Source: STD2-102 sp964414205
GTDB taxonomy: Bacteria; Bacillota; Clostridia; Christensenellales; CAG-917
NCBI GenBank assembly: GCA_964414205.1
Contig: CAYPVP010000057.1
Coordinates: forward strand, 1-9,489
Reading direction: 5' to 3'
Length of the DNA stretch: 9,489 bases
Numbering within the stretch: position 1 is the stretch's first letter; every line of letters begins with the position of its first letter. The notes beneath the pieces were generated by a model, which saw only the letters and a list, made by a program, of their open reading frames with translations, made no database searches and had not been told where the DNA came from. Made by a program: the position numbers and the translations under genes. Of this stretch, positions 1 to 6,255 are shown in pieces.

Positions 1-51
1 TTCATTTCCAATTACATATTCAACTTTCATTTCAAAATCGTTCAGTTTCAT
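1..51 (-). CDS. Start of an unidentified gene (17 codons visible)
   Basis: The reverse strand from position 51 opens with an ATG and stays open to the window edge, giving 17 residues beginning MKLNDFEMKVEYVIGNE. A GGAG ribosome binding site lies at 57-60, five bases or so before the ATG, and a candidate extended -10 promoter lies further upstream (85-111). The terminator of the neighbouring operon at 337-385 suggests this gene starts its own transcription unit. Too little protein is visible to assign any family; the fragment is acidic and charged and shows no signal peptide. The start is supported only by the binding site and promoter, so it could be a chance ORF. Confidence 0.5.
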   Translation of the reverse strand, partial: MKLNDFEMKVEYVIGNE

Positions 52-84
52 GGCCACTCCGTATCATTTTATATTTGTATATAG

Positions 85-111
85 TTTATAACATATGATT
101 GCAAATTGCAA
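85..111 (-). promoter_or_regulatory. Candidate extended -10 promoter for the gene at 1-51
   Basis: On the reverse strand a TATAAA (85-90) is preceded by TGT, giving an extended -10 element. A TTGCAA (106-111) is a possible -35 with a short 15-bp spacer. Transcription would start near 78, leaving a leader of about 27 bases that contains the GGAG site. The -35 half overlaps a 15-bp palindrome (98-112), which could be an operator. The match is moderate. Confidence 0.4.
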
Positions 112-112
112 T
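98..112. repeat. 15-bp perfect palindrome, ATTGCAA-A-TTGCAAT
   Basis: Seven-base arms (ATTGCAA and TTGCAAT) flank a single central A. It overlaps the -35 region of the candidate promoter for the gene at 1-51, the usual place for a repressor to bind. No regulator family can be named from it. Confidence 0.45.
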
Positions 113-276
113 AAAAAAGAAAATTAGAATTTTGTTTGACACTATTTCACTCTAAAAATCGAAAGTAAACAAATTTTTTGTTCTTTGCTTTTTTAATTTT
201 TTTGTTTGTTTTTTGATTATGATTTTACTGATTGTTTTTGTCGCTTATTTTTCATTATGTTTTTTTGTTTTTTTGT
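113..276. other. T-rich non-coding stretch, no gene seen
   Basis: This is the central part of the 441-base gap between 51 and 493. It is strongly T-rich on the plus strand, especially from about 174 to 276, with long runs of TTTTT and TTTG. Frames here are short, use phenylalanine/leucine/cysteine-rich low-complexity sequence and have no ribosome binding site. A TTGACA at 136-141 lacks a -10 at the right distance. From 386 to 492, after the terminator, the DNA is again plain AT-rich sequence in the 3' flank of the SSB-like gene. Confidence 0.6.
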
Positions 277-333
277 GTGTTGTGCTTTGTGTTGTGCTTT
301 GTGTTGTGCTTTGTGTTGTGCTTTGTGTTGTGC
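277..333. repeat. 12-bp tandem repeat, about 4.75 copies of GTGTTGTGCTTT
   Basis: Four full copies of GTGTTGTGCTTT (277-288, 289-300, 301-312, 313-324) and nine bases of a fifth (325-333) are identical to each other. The unit is a multiple of three, so every frame across it gives a four-residue repeat such as CVVL, but no credible start or binding site precedes it. The array stops three bases before the terminator stem. Identity between copies suggests recent slippage or constant turnover. It has no spacers, so it is not a CRISPR array. Confidence 0.9.
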
Positions 334-336
334 AAC

Positions 337-385
337 AAAAAAGCGTATCAAAACAAAATTCTCATTGTTTTCGACACGCTTTTTT
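337..385. terminator. Bidirectional rho-independent terminator after the deacetylase/SSB-like pair
   Basis: The arms AAAAAAGCGTATC-AAAACAA (337-356) and its near-exact reverse complement (365-385) form a stem of about 19 bp with one mismatch and one bulged base, closed by an eight-base loop. The stem is flanked by A6 on the left and T6 on the right, so it can end transcripts in both directions. Its natural role is to end the minus-strand operon whose last stop codon is at 493; it would also stop any plus-strand transcript coming from the T-rich region. Confidence 0.85.
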
Positions 386-492
386 CATTGCAAATTACAA
401 TTCTAAAAATAATAAAATTAGTTTTAAATTTAAATTTGCTTTTTACATTTGGTTTTTGTTTGGTTATTAAATTTTCATTCTACATTTGATGT

Positions 493-1197
493 TTACAAAT
501 TGGTGTATTGTGTTGAATAGTCATCAAACTTGTTGCCATCAACATCACATGCAACATTTTCAATTTTTTGATTTTCATCTTTGCTTTCAACTTCCAATTT
601 TGCAACTGAAACTTCATACGCAATTCGTTGTTCCAAAGTTCCGTCATCAAGCAACTTGTTGTATTCTCTGCTTTGAATTCTTCCACTGAGTGAAATTTTT
701 TCACCAACATTGAATCCACCCGAAAATCTTGCACTTCTTCCCCAAGCAATACAAGGAATGTAGTCTGATTTGTTGTAGGCACGATTGACAGCAACCAACA
801 TGTCGCAAATTTCTCTTTTGAACGGCGTAGTTCTGTAAATTGGAGGTTTGCAAACAAAACCTGAAAGTTCGATTGTGTTAGGATTTTTTTCTTCATCAAA
901 ATCCATAATTTCTCTGACAAAGACTCTCAAAACAAGACGACTTTTGCCATTTTCCACTTTGTTGTAACTTCTGAATTGTCCATTGATTGCAATCATTTCT
1001 CCAACAGCAGCAGGACTTTCGGCAAGCAAACGCTCTGAAACCGTCAATGGAATTTCATCAATTTGTTCTGAAAGTCGTTTCACTGCAAGCATCATCTCAT
1101 AAAATCCTTCCCCAAGAACTTCGTGAGAGAACACTGGTTCGCTGACAATTTTTCCAGCAAGGTACACTTTGTTGTTCAACAGTTGTTCATAATTCAT
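493..1197 (-). CDS. Single-stranded DNA-binding protein with two OB folds
   Basis: This 234-residue protein looks like two SSB-type OB folds in tandem. The first spans about residues 8-98 (it contains VYLAGKIVSEPVFSHE and GQFRSYNK). The second spans about 107-203 and follows the classic SSB pattern: IELSGFV, then MLAVNRAY, DYIPCIAWG and GRIQSREY. Such doubled SSB-like proteins are known from Clostridia beside the ordinary SSB, and probably bind single-stranded DNA in the cytoplasm. The C-terminus (DDYSTQYTNL) has some acidic residues but not the usual D-D-x-x-PF tip that docks repair and replication partners. The ATG is chosen because AAGGGAG (1205-1211) sits at proper distance. The gene follows the deacetylase by 15 bases, so the two are probably cotranscribed. 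The family call is firm; the exact role is inferred. Confidence 0.85.
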   Translation of the reverse strand: MNYEQLLNNKVYLAGKIVSEPVFSHEVLGEGFYEMMLAVKRLSEQIDEIPLTVSERLLAESPAAVGEMIAINGQFRSYNKVENGKSRLVLRVFVREIMDFDEEKNPNTIELSGFVCKPPIYRTTPFKREICDMLVAVNRAYNKSDYIPCIAWGRSARFSGGFNVGEKISLSGRIQSREYNKLLDDGTLEQRIAYEVSVAKLEVESKDENQKIENVACDVDGNKFDDYSTQYTNL

Positions 1198-1212
1198 ATT
1201 CTTTCTCCCTTA

Positions 1213-1980
1213 TCAAACGCCTTTGGCGTGTTGTATCCCATTGCTATCCGTCGTAAAGTCTTTTGTCAACACCATGTCGGATAGTTTTACAAAAGAAAAT
1301 CCTAACCCCTTCAACCCTTCCAAAACAATTGGCAAAGCGTTCAACACATTTTCCGAATTGTTGTGAAACAAAATTATGTCACCACTTTTTGCTTTTGGAA
1401 GCACCCTGTCGGCAATTTGTCGAGCAGAAAGTCCTTTCCAATCAAGCGTGTCAATGCTCCATTGAACAGGAATCAGCCCAAGACTGCTGACAGTGTCAAT
1501 CAATCGGTTGTTGTAGTCTCCATATGGAGGTCTGAAATATTTCGGAGTTTTCCCAGTTATTTTTTCTACTTGTTTGTTTACAACAGCAATTTCATTTTCA
1601 ATTTCTTGTTCATTAAGTCCACTCATTTTCAAATGGTTGTTGCTGTGGTTTCCTATGTCAAACCCTGCTTCGGCAATTTTTTTTGTTTCTTCTGGAAATT
1701 TGTCGAGCCAAAACCCCACCAAAAAAAATGTTCCAACTGCATTGTATTCTTTCATAATGTCCAAAATTCCCAATGTTTTGTCTGCACCCCATGCTGCATC
1801 AAAAGTCAAAGCAACAACTTTTTTGTCAGTGTCGACACCATAGATTGGAGTTTTTCTGGTTGATTCTCCAAAAAAAACAGGAGATGCTCCACCAAAAAAA
1901 GTGCCAACGCTAAAAACGATAAATGTCAACAACAATGCAAAACTTGCAATCAACTCTTTTCTTTTCACAACCCAAAACAT
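1213..1980 (-). CDS. Membrane-anchored polysaccharide deacetylase (PdaB-like, NodB domain)
   Basis: This 255-residue protein has a hydrophobic anchor at about residues 9-30 and then a NodB-type carbohydrate esterase 4 domain on the outer face of the membrane. Visible motifs are TFDAAWG (59-65, D61 as presumed base), NHSNNH (111-116, metal histidines H112 and H116), RPPYG (150-154), SIDTLDW (175-181) and LFHN (204-207). The second aspartate of the canonical TFDD motif is alanine (A62), as is usual in the PdaB-like branch. Family members remove N-acetyl groups from peptidoglycan or related glycans; PdaB itself acts in spore cortex formation, but sporulation here is only an inference. GAGGTG (1985-1990) precedes the ATG. 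The gene is first in a unit with the SSB-like gene, 15 bases downstream; no functional link between them is obvious. Confidence 0.88.
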   Translation of the reverse strand: MFWVVKRKELIASFALLLTFIVFSVGTFFGGASPVFFGESTRKTPIYGVDTDKKVVALTFDAAWGADKTLGILDIMKEYNAVGTFFLVGFWLDKFPEETKKIAEAGFDIGNHSNNHLKMSGLNEQEIENEIAVVNKQVEKITGKTPKYFRPPYGDYNNRLIDTVSSLGLIPVQWSIDTLDWKGLSARQIADRVLPKAKSGDIILFHNNSENVLNALPIVLEGLKGLGFSFVKLSDMVLTKDFTTDSNGIQHAKGV

Positions 1981-1991
1981 TCAACACCTCA

Positions 1992-2020
1992 ATTATAAAT
2001 GCAACTTCTTGCATATCCAA
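1992..2020 (-). promoter_or_regulatory. Promoter-like site with internal inverted repeat before the deacetylase gene
   Basis: On the reverse strand TTGGAT (2015-2020) and a perfect TATAAT (1992-1997) are 17 bp apart. The spacer contains the inverted repeat ATGCAA-GAAG-TTGCAT (1999-2014). The predicted start would be near 1985, which would cut off the GAGGTG binding site at 1985-1990, so the real promoter may lie further upstream and this site may act as an operator or be accidental. The 182-base gap to the plus-strand gene also holds GACAA-TTAT-TTGTC (2021-2034) and two TGTCGA copies 20 bp apart (2031, 2051). Confidence 0.3.
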
Positions 2021-2126
2021 GACAATTATTTGTCGAAATAACACTAAAATTGTCGATAGCAATTTCTCTTTTCAAAAAAATATATTCAATTTGCTGATGC
2101 AATATGCAATTTAAAATTTTCTTTTC

Positions 2127-2155
2127 TTGACTTTCAATTCAAATACTGCTATAAA
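2127..2155 (+). promoter_or_regulatory. Strong sigma-A-type promoter of the plus-strand membrane gene
   Basis: TTGACT (2127-2132), a 17-bp spacer and TATAAA (2150-2155) match the housekeeping consensus closely, and TGC directly before the -10 makes it an extended -10 site. The predicted transcription start is at 2162-2163, which is the A of the ATG or one base before it. This promoter also shows that a longer reading from TTG at 2127 is not the real protein start, because that codon is the -35 box. Confidence 0.75.
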
Positions 2156-2162
2156 TTCAATT

Positions 2163-2948
2163 ATGAAAACCACAACAAAACAAACCAAAAAACTCAGTCC
2201 TCAAACCAAAAAGAACTTGATGATTAGTGCTGAATTCTTTTCATTTTTGTTTTCAACAATTTTTTTACTCTCATCATTGCTTTTTTTCTCATATTGCATT
2301 GCTTTGACAGTTGCAACATCTTCTGTCATGGTTTTTTTCACATCTTTTGGCATCTCAATTTTTCCACTTGCTTTTTCTTGCTTCCTTTTTATTTATGGAA
2401 AAAAAATCTACAATCAACTAAAAAACAAAAATTCAAAAATTGAGAATACAAGTCCTCATGAAAAGAAACCACAAAAAAGCATATTTGAAATCGTAGCATA
2501 TTCTATTTTAGGCTTGGCTACACTTTCAATTTTGGTTTCAGCATGTTTGGGAAGCACTGAAAAAACAAAATGGCAAGTGGCAACAATGAATTTTGTTGCC
2601 GAAAATGGATATTACACAGAAGATAAAAATCAAATTTTGCACTTTGACAACATTGAAACCATCAACATTGAAACAAAAGACAAAACTGTTTTTGTTGTTT
2701 ACAATGACGTTCCATTTTTCCAAATTCAATATGTGAACAAATTCAACAATCAAATTGCAATCACTCAAATTCAAAAATCTTTGACAATAAAAGAAAACAC
2801 CTCTCCAAAAAAGAATGAGGCGTTGGACAACATGTTGTTTTTCATTTTTTCAGAAAATGAACGGAGCAAACAAATTATTCTTACAATTCCAACAAATTTG
2901 AAAGGCTCTGTCACCATTTCTGGAAACAAAATAATATATACAAAATGA
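2163..2948 (+). CDS. Unknown membrane protein with three membrane segments and extracytoplasmic beta-rich tail
   Basis: I do not recognise this 261-residue protein. A basic, threonine-rich N-terminus (1-18) should be cytoplasmic. Hydrophobic segments lie at about 24-45, 47-78 and 108-128, with a lysine-rich cytoplasmic loop between the second and third (80-107). The last 130 residues (131-261) are polar with alternating hydrophobic positions, for example INIETKDKTVFVVYNDVPFF and ILTIPTNLKGSVTISG, a pattern that recalls DUF4097-type beta-repeat domains on the outer face; this is a visual resemblance only. The start is ATG 2163, just after a strong promoter and without a ribosome binding site, so the mRNA appears leaderless. 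It is the only plus-strand gene, lying between two minus-strand operons, and looks richer in A and T than its neighbours. It could be a sensor, an accessory membrane factor or an acquired gene. Confidence 0.75.
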   Translation: MKTTTKQTKKLSPQTKKNLMISAEFFSFLFSTIFLLSSLLFFSYCIALTVATSSVMVFFTSFGISIFPLAFSCFLFIYGKKIYNQLKNKNSKIENTSPHEKKPQKSIFEIVAYSILGLATLSILVSACLGSTEKTKWQVATMNFVAENGYYTEDKNQILHFDNIETINIETKDKTVFVVYNDVPFFQIQYVNKFNNQIAITQIQKSLTIKENTSPKKNEALDNMLFFIFSENERSKQIILTIPTNLKGSVTISGNKIIYTK

Positions 2949-3062
2949 TTTAAAAATTTTTAATTTTTTGACTGTTGAAAAAATATTGCATTTGACTTTT
3001 ATTGTTTTGATATATCCAAAAATTTGAAATAAATTTGACAATATATTTGTTTGAAACAACAA
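2949..3062. other. Convergent intergenic gap with only a weak terminator candidate
   Basis: Between the plus-strand membrane gene and the 3' end of the comEC-like gene the DNA is AT-only to a large degree. TTAAAAATTTTTAA (2950-2963) followed by T6 could act as a weak terminator for the plus-strand gene. TTGTTTGAAACAA (3047-3059) is a small palindrome. No GC-containing stem with a U tract was found for the comEC-like transcript, and reading on in the comEC frame past the stop shows no metallo-beta-lactamase motif. Confidence 0.35.
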
Positions 3063-4661
3063 TCAACAAATGATTGAAACTTTGTCAACAAAAAATGCTA
3101 AAACCAATGAAAGCACAACAAAAATCGTAGACACCAAAAGTGATGCTATGATTTTTTTTCTTTTTTCAACAAAAACAAATCTTGAATTTAGCACCAACAC
3201 AAAATAGTATGCAACAGCAAAAACGCCCAAAGAAGAAGTTGAGATGCTTGAAATTTGAAGTTGCCCCACTGCCATCACAATGGCTTTTAAAGGTGCAAAC
3301 AAAAAATCAAAGACAATCAATATGCTTGGAATGTTGAAAACCAAAGCAACAAAAGAAAAAATCAAACTGCAAATATAAATTATTGAAACAAAAGGTAGCA
3401 CCAAAATGTTTGTCAGCAAAAAGAAAATTGGAATTGTTTTGAACACTCCTGCTGAAATTGGAAATGTAAATAAATTTGCACAGATGCTTGTTGAAACTAA
3501 TTCAGAAAAACTTGTATGTATTTTGTATAATTTCTTTTTGGCATTTTCAATTTTGTTTTGTGGTTGCAAAACTAAAAAATCATTCCTTTTGGGAGCAAGT
3601 TTTTTCATGAAAGATTTTGAAAACATCAAAATTCCCAGCACGGCATTGAATGACAACAAAAAACCTAGTTGAAAAATCGAAAGTGGGTTGATTAGCAAAA
3701 TTATAATTGCCGACAAAGACAATGAAGAAATTGAATCTTGTTTTTTTCCAAAACATTTGGCAATCAAAAAAACTGATGCCATGATGAAAGCACGAGTTAT
3801 GGAAGGAGTGAAATTGCAAAACAAGGAATAAACAAACAGCAAAGAAATTGTCAAAATCGCCGAAACTTTGTCATTCATTTTCATTTTTTTGAAAACCCAA
3901 ATTGCAAAGCCTGCCAAAATTGAAACATGCAACCCTGAAACTGCAAAAATGTGGGCAATTCCTGAAATTTTTATGTCATTATAAATTGATTCATTGATTC
4001 CGAATTTGTCTCCATATATCAGTGCAATCGAAATGCCTGCTGTGTCTTCACGAGTTTCTGAATAGAAAAAACTTTTCAATTTTAGTTGTGTTCTCAAAAT
4101 CAAACCAGCATCTTTTTCTTGAATTTTTTCTACACTCGACGACAAGACTTGAAATTTTGTTTTTGAAAAATAATTTTTGGCAAAATAGCCATCAAAAAGT
4201 TTAAAATCAAAAGTGGAAATGTTTCCATTCAATTTTATTTTGTCCCCTGCATTAAAATCTAAAATGTCTGATGTTGAAAGAAAAATTTTTGCCCTGCCAG
4301 AAAAGTTTTTGTTGTCAACTGAAATTTTGTTCAACCAAAATTCGGCGACATTGTTTTCAACAATAATTTCACTGTCCACCTCTCCACAAACTTCAACATT
4401 GTTTTGGTTGAGAACATTTTGATTGTAAACAAATTGCGTAGTCACCATCGAAACCATGCCAATCAAAATCAGCAAAGAATAGACAAAAAACTTTTTCCCT
4501 TTTTTGAACAACAAAAAAGCAGTCGTTGTCAAAAACAAAACAACTGCAAAAACAATACGCACTCCTAGTGGCGTATATGTCAGTCCTGCTCCAAGCAAAA
4601 TCCCCAATATCAAGCAAACAGCAAGAAAAGAAAGTGGTCTAAAATTGACCACTCGCCTCAT
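3063..4661 (-). CDS. comEC: ComEC/Rec2-type DNA-uptake channel protein lacking the metallo-beta-lactamase domain
   Basis: ComEC forms the inner-membrane channel through which transforming single-stranded DNA enters. The visible parts, from an ATG at 4661, are N-terminal membrane helices (about 10-80), an OB-like extracytoplasmic domain (about 90-180) and the polytopic competence domain with the hallmark HIFAVSGLHVSIL near residue 237, then PSITRAFIM near 286 and NPLSIFQLGFLLSF near 325. The protein ends at about 532 residues, directly after the helix that normally precedes the metallo-beta-lactamase domain (LAFFVDKVSIIC), while full-length ComEC proteins are usually about 700-800. ATG 4661 forms an ATGA overlap with the stop of the DUF1667 gene and has AGGCGAG upstream; a GTG at 4670 is the alternative start. 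It is last in the cluster and probably translationally coupled. Family is firm; competence of the organism is not shown. Confidence 0.9.
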   Translation of the reverse strand: MRRVVNFRPLSFLAVCLILGILLGAGLTYTPLGVRIVFAVVLFLTTTAFLLFKKGKKFFVYSLLILIGMVSMVTTQFVYNQNVLNQNNVEVCGEVDSEIIVENNVAEFWLNKISVDNKNFSGRAKIFLSTSDILDFNAGDKIKLNGNISTFDFKLFDGYFAKNYFSKTKFQVLSSSVEKIQEKDAGLILRTQLKLKSFFYSETREDTAGISIALIYGDKFGINESIYNDIKISGIAHIFAVSGLHVSILAGFAIWVFKKMKMNDKVSAILTISLLFVYSLFCNFTPSITRAFIMASVFLIAKCFGKKQDSISSLSLSAIIILLINPLSIFQLGFLLSFNAVLGILMFSKSFMKKLAPKRNDFLVLQPQNKIENAKKKLYKIHTSFSELVSTSICANLFTFPISAGVFKTIPIFFLLTNILVLPFVSIIYICSLIFSFVALVFNIPSILIVFDFLFAPLKAIVMAVGQLQISSISTSSLGVFAVAYYFVLVLNSRFVFVEKRKKIIASLLVSTIFVVLSLVLAFFVDKVSIIC

Positions 4662-5011
4662 TTTTGGCACTCGCCTGTCACAACAATGTCAACACCAAGC
4701 CCCAAAATGTTTTCAACAATGACATCTCCAATTTTTGAATCAGAACATGCTTTTGATTCTTTCAAGGCATTCAAAACATCAAATATTTTTGATTTTGGGA
4801 CAACATTTGATGTTTTGACAGAAACTGGACGCCCAGTTTCTGTTTTGACAAGAGAAGTCACAATTCTCATTGGACTTTTCATCTCTTGAATTCCGTACAA
4901 TTCTCCACGCTTGCAAGTGTTTCCTGAAACCACAAAATCAAGCCCGTTTTCAATGATTTCAAGATTGCACCCCATTGGACACATTATGCAAGTCTTAAAA
5001 GTTTTTTCCAT
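4658..5011 (-). CDS. DUF1667 iron-sulfur-type subunit of the glycerol-3-phosphate oxidation cluster
   Basis: This 117-residue protein starts with a cysteine-rich motif, C8-x2-C11-P-M-G-C15, with a fourth cysteine at C33 (GNTCKRGE). The spacing resembles the N-terminal iron-sulfur motif of molybdopterin oxidoreductases and suggests a [4Fe-4S] cluster. DUF1667 (COG3862) proteins are regularly encoded right after a GlpA-like dehydrogenase and an FAD/NAD oxidoreductase in anaerobic Firmicutes, exactly as here, so an electron-transfer subunit is the likely role; its biochemistry is poorly known. The C-terminal half (EMKSPMRIVTSLVKTETGRPVSVKT onward, about 44-117) is the conserved DUF1667 body. The ATG has GAGGAAA (5020-5026) eight bases upstream, overlapping the stop of the previous gene; the end overlaps the comEC start. 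Confidence 0.88.
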   Translation of the reverse strand: MEKTFKTCIMCPMGCNLEIIENGLDFVVSGNTCKRGELYGIQEMKSPMRIVTSLVKTETGRPVSVKTSNVVPKSKIFDVLNALKESKACSDSKIGDVIVENILGLGVDIVVTGECQK

Positions 5012-5025
5012 AGTATAAATTTCCT

Positions 5026-6255
5026 CTAAACCAAACGCAAAGTTATATCACTGTCAATTTTAGATTTGTCAAGTTCGACATTTCCCATTTCGCCTGGTGC
5101 TAAAATCATAAATTTTTTGCTGTAAACAACATTGTTGCCAATCAAAACTTCAAGTTTTTTGTTTTTGAACACATTTCCAACTCTAAAAAAGATTTTGACT
5201 TTTCCTTCACCTGAATGCACTTTTTGTGGAAGGCAATATCTGACTCCATCTTTTGCAATTGTTTGAAATGTTTTTCCACCATCTAGCATTTCTTTTGCAT
5301 TTTCACTTGCCGACTTTCCTGCAATTTCAGCCTCCATGCTCACATTGTCAACCAAGTCATGAACATGCAAAACATTTCCAGCAGCAAAAATGCCATCAAT
5401 GGTTGTTTGTCTAAATTCATCGACAACAGCACCTGATGTAACAGTTGAAAATTCAATTCCCAAATTTGAAACCAAATCGTTTTCAGGAATCAAGCCTACT
5501 GACAAAAGCAAAGTGTCACATTCAACAAATTTTTCTTCCTCCAAAATTGGGCGATTGTTGTCATCAACTGGCGCATAATAAAGTCCAGTCATTCTAGTTT
5601 TGCCTTCAATTCTTGTTATAGTATGTTTCAATTTCAAAGGAATTCCAAAATCATCCAAACATTGAACAATGTTTCTTTTGAGTCCTGATGAGAAAGGAGC
5701 AAGTTCCAAAACCATTTCAACTTTTGCACCTTCAAAAGTCATTCGGCGTGCCATAATCAAACCAATGTCGCCACTGCCCAAAATGACAATCTTTTTTCCA
5801 ACAAGTTTTCCTTCTGCATTGCTCAGTTTTTGAGCCATGCCTGCTGTATAAACTCCTGCTGGGCGTGAACCTGCAAGGCAGATTGCACCTGCTGTTCGCT
5901 CTCTGCAACCCATGGCAAGAACAACTGATTTTGCTTCGATTTCAACAAGTCCTTCACTAGGCGACAATGCCACAATTTTTTTGTCTTCTGTGAGCGACAA
6001 AACCATTGCTTCCAAAAAAACTTGTATGTCTGTTTCCAAAACTTTTTTGGCAAAGCGCATTGCATATTCTGGTCCTGTCAATTCTTCTTTGAAATAGTGC
6101 AAGCCAAAACCATTGTGTATGCATTGGTTCAAAATTCCACCAAGTCGTGAGTCACGCTCCAAAATTGCAACAGAGCATCCATTCTCTTTTGCCTTTAAAG
6201 CAGCAGCCATTCCAGCAGGTCCACCACCAATGACAGCAACATCAAATTTCATCAT
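5026..6255 (-). CDS. FAD/NAD(P)-dependent oxidoreductase of the glycerol-3-phosphate cluster
   Basis: This 409-residue flavoprotein has the two-dinucleotide-fold layout of pyridine-nucleotide disulfide oxidoreductases. The FAD site is VIGGGPAGMAAA (8-19). It is followed by LGGILNQCIHNGFG (38-51), typical of the subfamily encoded beside GlpA-like enzymes. The NAD(P) site is ILGSGDIGLIMARR (158-171), and the second FAD contact is GIFAAGNVLHVHDLVD (288-303). A C-terminal beta-rich part (about 340-409) follows. It lacks the CxxxxC redox pair of thioredoxin reductases, so it probably relays electrons between the GlpA-like subunit and NAD(P) or another carrier. ATG 6255 overlaps the upstream stop (ATGA) and has AAGGAGG at 6263-6269, so it is translationally coupled. 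A second ATG at 6252 is equally possible. Substrate and partner are inferred from context. Confidence 0.9.
   Translation of the reverse strand: MMKFDVAVIGGGPAGMAAALKAKENGCSVAILERDSRLGGILNQCIHNGFGLHYFKEELTGPEYAMRFAKKVLETDIQVFLEAMVLSLTEDKKIVALSPSEGLVEIEAKSVVLAMGCRERTAGAICLAGSRPAGVYTAGMAQKLSNAEGKLVGKKIVILGSGDIGLIMARRMTFEGAKVEMVLELAPFSSGLKRNIVQCLDDFGIPLKLKHTITRIEGKTRMTGLYYAPVDDNNRPILEEEKFVECDTLLLSVGLIPENDLVSNLGIEFSTVTSGAVVDEFRQTTIDGIFAAGNVLHVHDLVDNVSMEAEIAGKSASENAKEMLDGGKTFQTIAKDGVRYCLPQKVHSGEGKVKIFFRVGNVFKNKKLEVLIGNNVVYSKKFMILAPGEMGNVELDKSKIDSDITLRLV

Noticed and set aside
136..164. TTGACA at 136-141 as a plus-strand promoter.
   Set aside because: The bases 17 bp downstream (TCGAAA) are not a -10 element and no gene follows before the terminator.
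277..333. Possible CRISPR array.
   Set aside because: Units are 12 bp, head to tail and without spacers, and no cas genes are present.
206..489. Open frames in three phases giving short cysteine-rich repeat peptides (CVVL, CALC, CFVL).
   Set aside because: They exist only because the 12-bp repeat is a multiple of three. No ribosome binding site precedes them and they run through the terminator hairpin.
1213..1980. Alanine in place of the second aspartate of the TFDD motif as a sign of an inactive deacetylase.
   Set aside because: TFDAAWG-like motifs are common in the PdaB-like branch, with other motifs intact here, so this is a family trait rather than a lesion.
2127..2162. TTG at 2127 as start of the plus-strand membrane protein.
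   Set aside because: This TTG is part of the -35 box of a near-consensus promoter, so it would not be in the transcript. No binding site precedes it.
2950..2969. TTAAAAATTTTTAA followed by T6 as a firm terminator.
   Set aside because: The stem contains only A-T pairs and no real loop, so it is listed only as a weak candidate within the intergenic entry.
2850..3062. Continuation of the comEC frame after its stop as a remnant of the missing domain.
   Set aside because: The translated stretch shows no metallo-beta-lactamase motif and mostly mirrors the 3' end of the plus-strand gene.
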